Positions 44,320 to 53,529 of a stretch of 64,000 nucleotides of DNA are shown here, in pieces. The stretch comes from CAXXOK01 sp963666755 (lineage in GTDB: Bacteria > Bacillota > Clostridia > Christensenellales > Aristaeellaceae). Below the pieces are notes generated by a model that did no database searches, had not been told where the DNA came from, and saw only the letters and a program-made list of their open reading frames with translations. Location of the stretch: assembly GCA_963666755.2 (NCBI GenBank), contig CAXXGW010000008.1, forward strand, positions 62,001 to 126,000, written 5' to 3'. Position 1 is the first letter of the stretch, and each line of letters opens with the position of its first letter. The translations under genes and the position numbers were made by a program.

Positions 44320-45877
44320 TTATAGCCTGAAAAATTTATACTTATCCTCCCTCTTCTCCCTCAACTCCAGCGGATCATCCCCAAACCTCTCCGGCACCTC
44401 CACCGGGCGCGGCGAGATCGGGTTTTCCATCAGCACGTACCGGCACATGTCGTAAATGTGGTCTTCCTGGCTCGTGTTCACGTCCTCCACGTCCTTCTCG
44501 TCGTATACGAGCGCGGGCAGCGTCCTTATAAAATGCCTGCACGTCGAAAACACCTGTAGCATCGGCAGCCCCTCATTGTCGAACGCAAGGCGGTAATGGT
44601 ACTGCATCTTGCCCGGAATCCGCGTGTTGTCGCCCCGGCTCCAGTAAATGAAGTTCGGCGAACGCTCCATCATCGCCGCGACCGATTCGCCCCGGCTCTC
44701 GTCGAAGATCGACGGGTCGGCCACGCCCGTGATCACCCTGCCCTTCAAATTCGGGTCCTCATTTTCAATCTGTTTAATCTTCGCGGCAATCTGATCCGGC
44801 GTCATGCGCACACCCGTATTCGGCGTCCCGGTGCATCCGTACAGTTCGCGGATATGGTACAGCCGCCCGTCGTGGTCCACGGCGAACCACCCCACGGAAA
44901 ACGGCCGCGCGTAGCCGAAGTCGAACCCGCGGAAGACCCGCCAATACTTCGGGATCGCGAACGGCTTGATCACGTGCGTAAAGCGCTGGTCGTCGTAATG
45001 GGCCGGATCGTTGCGCCACTCGGCAAACACCTGCCCGCTAAAGCTGTCCCACGAACCGTATAAAAGCGCCTGCCGCTCGGCCTCAGGCAGCATCGCAAGG
45101 TTCGCCAGATAGTTCGGGTCGTTCTCAAGAAGCGCATCGTTGTCAAACACCGTCGACGGCACGAACACCCGTTTTCTGACCAGTTTCGCCGTTTCCCCCG
45201 TTTGGCTTATAGACAGAAACGATCGTCTCAACCGGCGTCAGCGGCGGCGCGACGGAGATGAACCGTTCTTTTACCCACCCGTGCCCCACGCTGCCTGGGT
45301 TTGTCGCCGCCCGGATATACACCCGCGTTCCCGGCCCCGACGGGCGGTTGCGCGAAAACATATAGCTGTATTCCTCCTACGTGAAATGCGTCAGTTCGTC
45401 AAACGCGATAAAATCATACCGCTTGCCCTGATAGTTCTGCCTGTCCTTCGTGAACTGCATCGACCCGAAATAGATCTTCGCCCCGCTCGCAAAAGTCCAG
45501 CAATGCTCCGTACCGTGGTACTTCGCGCTGGGATACGCTGATTTATAGAGCGCATAGCTCCGGTCAATGAGCTCGGAAAGCTGCGGAAACGTCTTTCTTA
45601 AAAGCAGCGCCCGGTAGTGCGGTATATGCACCTGCCGCAGCGCCTCGGTCAAAAGCGCGTCAGATTTGCCGCCCCCCGCCGCACCGCCGTATAAAACCTC
45701 ATATTCCGGCCGCTGCTGAAACGCCCGCTGCTTGGCCTGCGGCCGCCAAAGTATATTGCTTTCGTTCCCTTGTCCAACGTAAATATCCCAGACCTCCCCG
45801 CGGAGGAAGATTCTCTGTTTAAAAAGCCTGCCTTTTCCCCCGCCGAACCACACAATCCCCGTTGATTTCTCCCTCAA
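44320..45877 (-). pseudogene. Phage terminase large subunit, in-frame TAG and one frameshift
   Basis: ATP-driven DNA packaging motor with nuclease. The N-terminal ATPase part has Walker A YGGAAGGGKSD and Walker B FIAFDELTHFT. Right after it a TAG (45377-45379) interrupts the frame, and reading continues EEYSYMFSRNRPSG and RAATNPGSVGHGWVKERF. One extra G near 45205 then shifts to TAKLVRKRVFVPSTVFDND and the nuclease half with FRGFDFGYARPFSVGWFAVD and TGVADPSIFDESRG. The total is about 518 residues. TAG replaces a residue where relatives probably have Trp or a similar amino acid, so a nonsense change is simplest. Confidence 0.87.
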
Positions 45878-46060
45878 GCCTACCGTAAATATTTTTTTTT
45901 ATCTCCCCATGCTTGGAGATTCCGGGCTTTACACACCGCTGCATGAGGGATAAAATAAAAAGAAGTAAATACCTATCCATCGTTTCCGCCAAATATCAAA
46001 ACACACCAAACCATTTCAGATTAGGACCATGTCATCATAATCAGAAAGGATGGTCTCAAC

Positions 46061-47455
46061 ATGCACCAATTCCTCGACGACAGCTTCCTGCTCAAAACCG
46101 AAACCGCGAAACGGCTTTATAACTCTTACGCCAAAGACCTCCCCATCATCGACTACCACTGCCACATCAACCCGGAAGAGATACTGCGGAACAAAGCGTA
46201 CGAAAACCTCACGCAGCTCTGGCTGTACGGCGACCATTACAAATGGCGCTGCATGCGCGCTTTCGGCATCGACGAGAAATACATCACCGGCACCGCGCCC
46301 GATTATGAGAAATTCCTCGCGTTTGCCGGGATGATGCCCTTTTGTATCGGGAACCCGGTCTATGTCTGGAGCCACCTCGAGCTGAAACGGTATTTCGGAA
46401 TCAGCGAGCCGCTGACGCCGAGAACCGCCCCGCAGATATGGGAAAAGACGAAAGCCATGCTCACAGGCGGAAACATGAGCTGCCGCGATATCATCCGGCA
46501 TTCCAACGTCGAAGTCGTCTGCACAACGGACGACCCCGCCGATCCGCTCACCGCCCATCAAAAACTCGCAGAAGAAACGCCCGGCTTCCGCGTCCTCCCG
46601 GCCTTCCGCCCGGATAAAGCCCTGGAGATCACGCATCCGGGGTTCAGCGATTATATCAGAAAGCTCAGTGCGTCCGCGGGCTGCCCGGCCAATACGTTTA
46701 ATCATCTTAGAGAAGCGCTTTCACGGCGGATACAATATTTCCATGAAAACGGCTGCCGCATTGCGGATACAAGCTTGTCCCAAATACCCTTTGCGCCTGT
46801 CTCGGACTGCGAAGTCACGGCGATCCTGCAAAAAGCCCTCTCCGGCGAAACCGTCACCCCTGACGAGGAAGAAGCGTATAAAACGGCCCTTTTGTTCGCA
46901 GCCGGACGCGAATATCACAACCATGGCTGGGTCATGCAGCTTCATATAGGCGCCCTTCGAAACAACAACCGGAAAATGTTCCAGGCCGCCGGGCCGGACA
47001 CTGGCTTTGATTCAATGAACGACCTCAGTCTTGCCGGGACGCTTTCCAAATTCTTAAACGCGTTCGAAACGGGCGGCATGCTGCCGAAGACCATTCTCTA
47101 CAACGCCAACCCGAAGGACAATTACATGCTCGCTTCGATGATTGGCAACTTTCAGAGCCAGCCGAAAGGCAAAATACAGTTCGGTTCCGGCTGGTGGTTC
47201 AACGACCAGAAAGACGGGATCGAGGCGCAGCTGCATGCGCTCGCGAACTGCGGCCTGCTATCGCAGTTTGTCGGCATGCTGACCGATTCGCGCAGCTTTT
47301 TATCGTATACGCGCCACGAGTATTTCCGCCGGATCCTGTGCCACATGATCGGGGGCTGGGTCGAAGACGGAGAATACCCTGCAGACGAAGAGGCGCTGAA
47401 AGCCATCGTGGAAGGCATCTGCTACAAAAACGCAAAGGAATATTTCGCATTTTAA
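46061..47455 (+). CDS. uxaC: Glucuronate isomerase UxaC
   Basis: Interconverts D-glucuronate and D-fructuronate (also galacturonate and tagaturonate), the first step of hexuronate catabolism. 464 residues, the family length. LPIIDYHCHINPEEIL near residue 30 carries the metal-binding HCH, and the remainder follows the family: CTTDDPADPLTAH, GREYHNHGWVMQLHIGALRN and GSGWWFNDQKDGIEAQL. ATG 46061 follows GAAAGGA. It stands alone; the other uxu or kdg genes are not in the window. Confidence 0.95.
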   Translation: MHQFLDDSFLLKTETAKRLYNSYAKDLPIIDYHCHINPEEILRNKAYENLTQLWLYGDHYKWRCMRAFGIDEKYITGTAPDYEKFLAFAGMMPFCIGNPVYVWSHLELKRYFGISEPLTPRTAPQIWEKTKAMLTGGNMSCRDIIRHSNVEVVCTTDDPADPLTAHQKLAEETPGFRVLPAFRPDKALEITHPGFSDYIRKLSASAGCPANTFNHLREALSRRIQYFHENGCRIADTSLSQIPFAPVSDCEVTAILQKALSGETVTPDEEEAYKTALLFAAGREYHNHGWVMQLHIGALRNNNRKMFQAAGPDTGFDSMNDLSLAGTLSKFLNAFETGGMLPKTILYNANPKDNYMLASMIGNFQSQPKGKIQFGSGWWFNDQKDGIEAQLHALANCGLLSQFVGMLTDSRSFLSYTRHEYFRRILCHMIGGWVEDGEYPADEEALKAIVEGICYKNAKEYFAF

Positions 47456-47548
47456 AACGCTTTCCCCGATAATCCTGTATCTTCCTGTTGCGGCCCGCGC
47501 GCCGCGGGTATATAATAATTTCATTATTTACATATTTGTCTCTTGGGA

Positions 47549-47713
47549 AGCAGAGTAGACATTCGTGCGTCAAGTGTCAGTTGGACGGGGAGTTGCCACT
47601 GAACGAAAACGAATCGGGAAAAGCCCGGTTCTTGCGGTACGAACGTCGCATCCCGCTGCTGCATGGGAGAGGGTCGTACCTCCGCATGTAGCTTATTTAC
47701 AGTAAGGAGGTAC
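47549..47713 (+). promoter_or_regulatory. Tetrahydrofolate riboswitch with Shine-Dalgarno sequester
   Basis: The aptamer (47549-47660) shows the THF-I order: AGCAG / CTGCT closing helix, GAGTAGACATTCGTGCGTCA, AGTGTCAG paired with the later CACTGAACGAA, and TGCGGTACGAACGTCGCATC. Behind it GTACCTCC (47676-47683) is an exact complement of GGAGGTAC (47706-47713), which contains the folT ribosome binding site. GGTACGA inside the aptamer (47636-47642) could instead pair with TCGTACC (47674-47680). That predicts translation off when tetrahydrofolate is bound. Confidence 0.88.
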
Positions 47714-47720
47714 AGAAAAA

Positions 47721-48287
47721 ATGAGACAATTCTTTGACGCATTCAAAAATCCCTTCCGTTCCTTTTCCGACCCCCGCACCGTCGCCGTCGCGGCGATGCT
47801 CGTCGCCCTCAATGTTGTTCTCACGAGATTCTTATCCATTCAGACGCAGTTTTTACGGATTGACTTCGGATTTCTGCCCGTGGCTATCTGCGCGATGCTG
47901 TATGGCCCCGTAACAGGCGCGCTCGGCGCCGTGCTGGCGGACGTCATCGGTTATTTGCTCTACCCTACCGGGCCGTATTTTCCGGGGCTTACGCTCAGCG
48001 CGTTTATATTGGGGCTGATTTTCGGCATCTTCCTGTATAAAAAAGACCTGTCCGTGCTGAGGACCGCCGTCTGCTGCCTCTGCGCCGTTCTCGTTGTCGA
48101 CTTCGCCCTCAATACGGTATGTCTGTCGATCCTGTATGAAAAAGCGGTCGCCCTGTTCGTTGTGCCGCGTCTTATAAAAGCCGCCGTCATGCTGCCCATC
48201 GAAACGGCGCTCATTTACCTGTTCTATCAGGTGCTGGGCAAGCGGCTTGCCGCGCAGCTGAAAGTAAAAAACGCCGGGAGGCCCTAA
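47721..48287 (+). CDS. folT: Folate ECF transporter S component FolT
   Basis: Membrane substrate-binding subunit that imports folate with the shared ECF ATPase and T components, which are not in this window. 188 residues with about six membrane helices. RTVAVAAMLVALNVVLTRFL and RIDFGFLPVAICAMLYGPVT are typical of FolT, followed by GALGAVLADVIGYLLYPTGP. GGAGG at 47706-47710 precedes ATG 47721 and is controlled by the riboswitch. The CofE-like gene starts seven bases after its stop. Confidence 0.92.
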   Translation: MRQFFDAFKNPFRSFSDPRTVAVAAMLVALNVVLTRFLSIQTQFLRIDFGFLPVAICAMLYGPVTGALGAVLADVIGYLLYPTGPYFPGLTLSAFILGLIFGIFLYKKDLSVLRTAVCCLCAVLVVDFALNTVCLSILYEKAVALFVVPRLIKAAVMLPIETALIYLFYQVLGKRLAAQLKVKNAGRP

Positions 48288-48293
48288 AATAAC

Positions 48294-49031
48294 ATGAAGA
48301 TCACACCCGTCAAAGCCGGTATCGTCAGCCCGTTTGCGGATATTACGGAAGTCCTTTCCGGCGCGCTTTCTGCCGTTCCCGAAAACAGCATTCTGGCTAT
48401 CACGTCCAAAATCGTCTCGTTATGCGAAGGGAACATCATCCGGCAGGAAGACTGCGAAAAAAGCGAACTCATCAAGCGGGAAGCCGACCTTTATCTCCCC
48501 AAGGGCGGCAACCCGTATGACGTGTACCTGACAATCAAGAACAATGTGCTCATTCCCAACGCGGGGATAGACGAGTCCAATTCGGACGGTTATTACGTGC
48601 TGTGGCCGAAGGACCCGCAAGCATCCGCGCAAAGGTGCTGGCAGTTTATCCGGGAGCAGTGCCAACTCAAAAACATCGGCGTCATGATTACGGACAGCAC
48701 CGACACCCCGCTGAAATGGGGCGTCACGGGCATCTGTATCGCGCACTGCGGTTTTGCCGCCGTCAACAACCATATCGGAACAAAGGACCTGTTCGGTAAA
48801 CCCCTGCGCATGACGAAGGTAAACGCAGCCGACGGGCTCGCCGCCGCAGCGGTACTTTGCATGGGCGAAACAAACGAGCAGACGCCCCTTGCGCTATTGG
48901 AGGATCTCCCGTTTGTCCGTTTTCAGCAGGGGCCGCCTACACAAGAGGAATTGCAGGCGGCGCATATCGCGTTAAACGAAGACATATTCGGGCAGTTGCT
49001 GACGGCCGCGCATTGGCATTCAAAAAAATAG
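48294..49031 (+). CDS. CofE-like gamma-glutamyl ligase (coenzyme F420-0 ligase family), candidate folate glutamyl ligase
   Basis: 245 residues matching the F420-0:gamma-glutamyl ligase fold: SILAITSKIVSLCEGN near residue 35, NAGIDESNSDGYYVLWPKDP near 90 (GTP and metal site), VMITDSTDTPLKWGVTGICI near 125 and KPLRMTKVNAADGLAAAAVL near 165. No other F420 genes are in the window and F420 is unusual in Clostridia. Cotranscription with folT under a tetrahydrofolate riboswitch suggests that it adds glutamate to imported folate, trapping it in the cell. That role is inferred from context and from reports of COG1478 proteins acting on folate-like substrates. Confidence 0.85.
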   Translation: MKITPVKAGIVSPFADITEVLSGALSAVPENSILAITSKIVSLCEGNIIRQEDCEKSELIKREADLYLPKGGNPYDVYLTIKNNVLIPNAGIDESNSDGYYVLWPKDPQASAQRCWQFIREQCQLKNIGVMITDSTDTPLKWGVTGICIAHCGFAAVNNHIGTKDLFGKPLRMTKVNAADGLAAAAVLCMGETNEQTPLALLEDLPFVRFQQGPPTQEELQAAHIALNEDIFGQLLTAAHWHSKK

Positions 49032-49196
49032 ATGGCGCACCGCGCATGTAAGGCATTCCTTTCCCGTCAGCCAATAATGGCGTAAGTCTGATGGAAAAGC
49101 GCTGCATCATGTGGTATGATAACGCCAAACTGAATTTATTACGGAATAAAGCTCCGTATGATTTATTTGACATAAATTGTAAAAGGGGCTTATGGA

Positions 49197-49878
49197 ATGA
49201 AAAACCAAATCAAAGAAATGATTTCGAATCTTGGCGCGGACGTGTGCGGCATCGCCAGCATCGGCCGTTTTTTCCAAAGCGCCCGCAGGCTTTCATCCAG
49301 CGGATATTTTCCCCGGCTGCCAATCGGTCATTGTATTCGGAATCGCGCTCCCAAACGGGCTGACAAAAGTTGAACCGCGGCTTGTTTACGGCCATTTCAA
49401 TTACGGCGTATGCCCGGACGTTGACCGGATTGCGTTTAATGCTTCAAAAGAGCTTGAAAGGCTTTACGGCGGGTACGCCGTGCCGGTGCCGTCAGACGGC
49501 CCTTATGAATATTGGGATGCGGAAAAGCTGGAAGGCCGCGGCCTGATCTCCATGAAGCATGCCGCCGTACTCGCAGGCCTGGGGACGCTCGGCAAGAACA
49601 CGCTGCTGCTGAATGAAACTTACGGCAATCTGCTGACGCTGGGGGCTATCCTGACGGATCTCGATCTTGCATCGGACCCGCCGGCCGAAAGCATTTGCAT
49701 CGCGAGCTGCAATTTATGCATCAAAAGCTGTCCTACGCAGGCATTGGACGGGCAAAGCGCAAACCAGTTCAAATGCAGGCCGCATACATACGGGACAAAT
49801 GCCAGAGGGTTTGAAACCGTCAACTGCAATACGTGCAGGACGGTCTGCCCGATGCGGTTCGGAAAGAAAAAGGATTGA
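49197..49878 (+). CDS. Epoxyqueuosine-reductase-like Fe-S protein, one frameshift
   Basis: About 226 residues when one extra T near 49228 is removed: MKNQIKEMISNLGADVCGIA, then KAPAGFHPADIFPGCQSVIV, GGYAVPVPSDGPYEYWD, GLGTLGKNTLLLNETYG, and a C-terminal CIASCNLCIKSCPTQALDG with CNTCRTVCPMRFG for Fe-S binding. These are features of the COG1600-related short QueG-like proteins. True QueG is longer, so a related reductase is likelier. ATG 49197 is preceded by AAGGGG. Confidence 0.8.
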
Positions 49879-49941
49879 ATATTCAGTAATTCCTCGTAAT
49901 AGCCACATGACAGATTTTATTTTCAGATCATACCCGGCATA

Positions 49942-49965
49942 GAGCCGGTTCATAAAAGGACCGGC
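49942..49965 (+). terminator. Terminator after the QueG-like gene
   Basis: AGCCGGT (49942-49948) pairs with ACCGGCT (49959-49965), followed by TATATT. The region between here and 50097 has no gene. Confidence 0.65.
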
Positions 49966-50097
49966 TTATATTCGCTGTCTTTTCGTTCTTTTGGGCAGTC
50001 CCCTGCTATCCCGTCCCAAGCTTGCATAGTATGGATATAGGAAGCGGAGTCGTTCGCCGCCATCCCGGCAAAAAGGGTTTTATGGAGGAACCAGAGC

Positions 50098-50772
50098 ATG
50101 AACAGAGGCGCAATAAGCTACATCATCCGGATCTTCACTCAGCGGATATTAGGGGTGCTCTTCTATCTGCTGGGCGCATGGTGGAGTATGAGCGTACGGT
50201 CCTGGGCCTATTTCTCAGTCCACTTTGCCGCCGCCATCATTTCCAGCATCGTGATGTTCCGTGTAAACCCTGCTACGCTTTCCGAGCGCGGTAAGACGAA
50301 CACGGACTCCCCCATATGGGATAAATGGCTGCTGGGCGTCTTCTGGCTGCTGGCTTTCTTTCTTATTTATTTCATAGCCGGGCTTGAATCATCAAAAGCG
50401 CCGCCGCCGGGCACTCTTTTCTGGATAGGCATTCTTTTGCAGTTGCCGGTTTTAGCGCTGGCGCTGCACGCGCTGGCCGTCAACACGTTCCTTGAATCCA
50501 CCGCGCGCGTGCAGGCCGACCGCAACCAGACCGTCTGCACGTCCGGGCCGTACCGCGTCATCCGCCATCCCACCTATACCTCCGTACTGCTTTGGTGCGT
50601 GTCGGTATCCATGGTTTTCGAAACGCCTTTCGTTATCGTAACCGCGGCCGTAATCGCAGTGATCATCGTCATCCGCACATACCTTGAGGACCGGATGCTG
50701 AAGCAGCGGCTCGCAGGCTACGCACAATACGCGCGGAAGGTCAGATACCGGCTTATCCCGTTCATCTGGTAG
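50098..50772 (+). CDS. Isoprenylcysteine carboxyl methyltransferase-like membrane protein
   Basis: 224 residues with five or six membrane helices. The conserved C-terminal block is RVIRHPTYTSVLL (the RHP region), a further helix and TYLEDRMLKQRLAGYAQYAR with the acidic pair, as in ICMT and phospholipid methyltransferase families. Members methylate a lipid or carboxyl group using SAM. GGAGGAACCAGAGC precedes ATG 50098. The substrate in Clostridia is unknown and the gene has no partner here. Confidence 0.85.
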   Translation: MNRGAISYIIRIFTQRILGVLFYLLGAWWSMSVRSWAYFSVHFAAAIISSIVMFRVNPATLSERGKTNTDSPIWDKWLLGVFWLLAFFLIYFIAGLESSKAPPPGTLFWIGILLQLPVLALALHALAVNTFLESTARVQADRNQTVCTSGPYRVIRHPTYTSVLLWCVSVSMVFETPFVIVTAAVIAVIIVIRTYLEDRMLKQRLAGYAQYARKVRYRLIPFIW

Positions 50773-51214
50773 CCGGGAAAATGTAAACTAATTCCGGACA
50801 GGAATTTCATTGTTTTATTCTATTCCCTTATGATTTTAAACGTCCCAAATAAAAAACACCCGAAAAGCAAAATTATTTTCGTGGATTCTAATCTTTATCT
50901 ATTTTTCTAATTAGCAAGCACTATCACACATTATCTTGAAATCCCCCTAAACCGGCAGAAGGAGTTGTTCACCTGCCTTGAATTCAAAATTCAGAAGTTA
51001 TTTATAGTAGGGTTTTCGTTAAGGCGGCCCAGGGGGAATCCCGATTCTCCCCGCACCTGGGCGGCGGAAAATGGCCGGATGCGCATAACGGCAAGGCTGC
51101 CATTCGCGGGGCTTCTTTGGGATTAAGCCGGTTCACTGTCACCTTTTGCTTATGCTGCCGTAAACAAAAGACACCCGAAAAACGGAATTGCTTTCGGGTA
51201 TTCTGAGTCATCAC
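50773..51214. repeat. Intergenic region with damaged terminator copy and dispersed repeat
   Basis: ACACCCGAAAAGCAAAATTA near 50856 is a damaged copy of the toxin-locus terminator. From 50956 to 51045 lies a copy of the GTTAAGGCGGCCCAGGGGG element. At 51173-51199 the hairpin ACCCGAAA / TTTCGGGT ends the lipoprotein gene on the minus strand. No gene is present. Confidence 0.75.
51173..51199 (-). terminator. Terminator of the toxin 2 locus
   Basis: ACCCGAAA (51173-51180) and TTTCGGGT (51192-51199) pair around a loop. Its sequence nearly equals that of the toxin 1 locus terminator. Confidence 0.8.
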
Positions 51215-52156
51215 TTATTTGTGTTCCTCCAGCCATTGCTTGATAGATTGATTATTAATGAGCGGTTCGGCCAATTCCTGTCTCGAAATTTCAAAGAATG
51301 TCGTCTTCCAGTATTCCGGGACATACATAAAAAGAACAGGAAAGTCATAGTTGAGTGCGGCCTCCTTGATCTGCGCGGTGTCAGCAAGATCCGGGACTTC
51401 CGTGCTGCCGTCTGCGCGCTGTTGATCCCATGTTTTTTCATCGTCCGCCGTTACAAATTTATAGCCCATCTGCCTTTCGGCGTCATACCCGTCAAGCTCA
51501 AACACGGCTTTCTTATTATCTCCATATGGAATTGAAACGACCGGCAGGTCAGTGTGGGAGAAATAAATATTGAAATTATTTAAACAGGATTCTTCTATGG
51601 ATTCTTTGGTCCAGTTCCCATTAGACAGCCCATCCTGCGCCCATTTCTCCATCTCCGGCGTACTCATGATTGCTTTGAATTTATCACCGAATTCATCACA
51701 ATTCTCTGACATTTGCTCCTGGCTTAATTCGTCCTGGTATTGATACGCCCACATGAACAGCACCGGAAATTCATACCGGACAGCCGCTTGCTGTATCAAT
51801 TCGGCATCATTCAGATCCGGTGCCTCTATATTTCCTTTTTTGCGGCTTTCTTCCCACTCTTCCTTATCCTTTTTCAGCACCAGCTTATACCCGATCTTTT
51901 TTGAGAAATCGAAACCATCCAGCTTAAAAACAGCCGTTTTTGCCGTTCCATCCTGAGATTGATACGCGATAGAAACAGTGGGTACTTCTTCCTTGCTCAG
52001 ATGAACGCCATACATGTTATGCAACTTGGGACTGAAAGCATCAAACAATTGACCGCTTTTTGCAAGATTTGAATCAATTGGATCACAGCCCGTGCACACT
52101 ATACCGGCAAAGAGGATCAAAATACATGTAAGGAAACAAATGAATTTTTTATTCAT
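51215..52156 (-). CDS. Lipoprotein with internal domain duplication, candidate immunity protein of toxin 2
   Basis: 313 residues: a signal peptide ending in the lipobox VCTGC (Cys 24), then two homologous halves. The first has LSKEEVPTVSIAYQSQ, AVFKLDGFDFSKKIGYK and AAVRYEFPVLFMWAYQYQ. The second has FSHTDLPVVSIPYGDN, AVFELDGYDAERQMGYK and AALNYDFPVLFMYVPEYW. It lies 11 bases behind the corrected stop of toxin 2 on the same strand, so it is a natural immunity candidate acting outside the membrane. A 60-codon remnant of its relative ends the toxin 1 locus. No known family was recognised. Confidence 0.75.
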   Translation of the reverse strand: MNKKFICFLTCILILFAGIVCTGCDPIDSNLAKSGQLFDAFSPKLHNMYGVHLSKEEVPTVSIAYQSQDGTAKTAVFKLDGFDFSKKIGYKLVLKKDKEEWEESRKKGNIEAPDLNDAELIQQAAVRYEFPVLFMWAYQYQDELSQEQMSENCDEFGDKFKAIMSTPEMEKWAQDGLSNGNWTKESIEESCLNNFNIYFSHTDLPVVSIPYGDNKKAVFELDGYDAERQMGYKFVTADDEKTWDQQRADGSTEVPDLADTAQIKEAALNYDFPVLFMYVPEYWKTTFFEISRQELAEPLINNQSIKQWLEEHK

Positions 52157-52167
52157 GATTCTCTCCT

Positions 52168-53517
52168 TTATCCATTGGGATAGATTTTGTCATGATCGCC
52201 CCAATTACTTGGTGCTTTAGGTAAATCAGAATATACGATGCTGTTTGGCGACTTAAAATCAGTATTCTTATACATCACGCCGTATTGGAGCGCCAAGATA
52301 TCTTACTCCAGGCAGCCAGTTATCGCCAAACCATTGATTCGTAAACAGCTCGCCTTTTGAAAAATAGCACTCGTTAGAATACTCGTAAGCTTTGGGATGC
52401 GTATGCACAGTCGCATCGCCTCCTAAAAACACGATATTTGCCCACATCTCGGGAACACTTTGTTCCCCTCCCACAAATACCGGACCCAGATAATATTTCT
52501 TATATTCTTTACTATACCGTATGACAGTTCCATATTCTTTCTCTTCTTTTTGCGACTGACCCTGGTATTTTAACAGGAAATAATGGGCGGCATCATCCAT
52601 CGTATCGAAAAACTTGGTTTCCTCAGTATCTTCTGGTCTTGGCGCCTCAGGTGTCGGTGTCGGATTAGGATTTATGCTTGGAGTTTGTTTGGGTACTGGC
52701 CGGGCCGGATTTCCATCGGAATTTTTGCTTGACGTTTGTTCCGCTTCCAATGCCGCTCTCTGAGTCATTACCTCATCGGACTTTTTTGCGTTTTCCATAG
52801 CCGCCCGTTTAACCATATTCTCATCAGATTGCTTTATTTTAGCTGAATTTATTCTATTGACCATGTTCTGATCAGATTCTTTTATCAAAGCATCGCTCGT
52901 TCCGCTTTGTGATAGCTTTCTGATCCCGTCATTATTATACCCATTTTTTCCCACTCCGTCCACCGGTTGTCTATTTCCGGGAGTCTTACCCGGTAGCCCG
53001 GCAGTGTTTTCCGCTTTCTTCCAATTCTGCTTTTCCTTAACCAATGCGGTCTGGGCATCCCCGAGCTGCGCGTTCAGCGCATCCAGTTCTTTGGTGTACT
53101 CGCGCGGGTAATAACCGTAGTGTTCCGCGATATACGATTTTAGATCGGCTACGTTCCGTTTGAGACCGTTGATCTTCGTGACGCTGGTTTCATAGTACCT
53201 GCCAAACCCGTCCTTATCAGCATATTTGCCCTGTCCACTGCCGATATCGGAAAGCAGCACTTTTCCCTGCCTTTTCACTTCCTTTGTCAGGCCGGATACA
53301 TTCAGCGGCCCGCCGGTATCCCCGCTCTGCTTTTTCAGTTTGTCCGTTACCGTCGTCCCGACATGCTGCTGCATGTCCTCCCCGTTCGATATCCTTGAAC
53401 GTTTGGGCTTTTTGCGCCGCCTGTTCCGCTTTCTTCCTATCTTTTTCTTCTTTCCTCTTCCGCTTTTTTTTGCGCTGCATAATCCTTCGCATCATACGCG
53501 CTGAATGGAATACTCAT
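52168..53517 (-). CDS. Polymorphic toxin 2: AYDA N-terminus and C-terminal DUF4329-like domain (three frameshifts)
   Basis: Start ATG 53517 after GGAGGAGG: MSIPFSAYDAKDYAAQKKAE, as in toxin 1. Three single-base insertions (near 53470, 53397 and 52287) must be removed to read one protein of about 448 residues: a Lys/Glu helix, AAQKAQTFKD, a coiled segment (INGLKRNVADLKSYIAEHYG), GYNNDGIRKLS, NRINSAKIKQSDENMVKRAA, a Pro/Thr linker, and a C-terminal domain. That domain has GTVIRYSKEYKKYYLGPVFV and ATVHTHPKAYEYSNE, where HTHP is characteristic of DUF4329-type toxin domains. The tail DLPKAPSNWGDHDKIYPNG ends at 52168. Confidence 0.75.
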
Positions 53518-53529
53518 CTGTACCCCTCC

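Noticed and set aside
48294..49031. CofE of coenzyme F420 biosynthesis
   Set aside because: No other F420 gene is visible, and the THF riboswitch-folT context points to folate.
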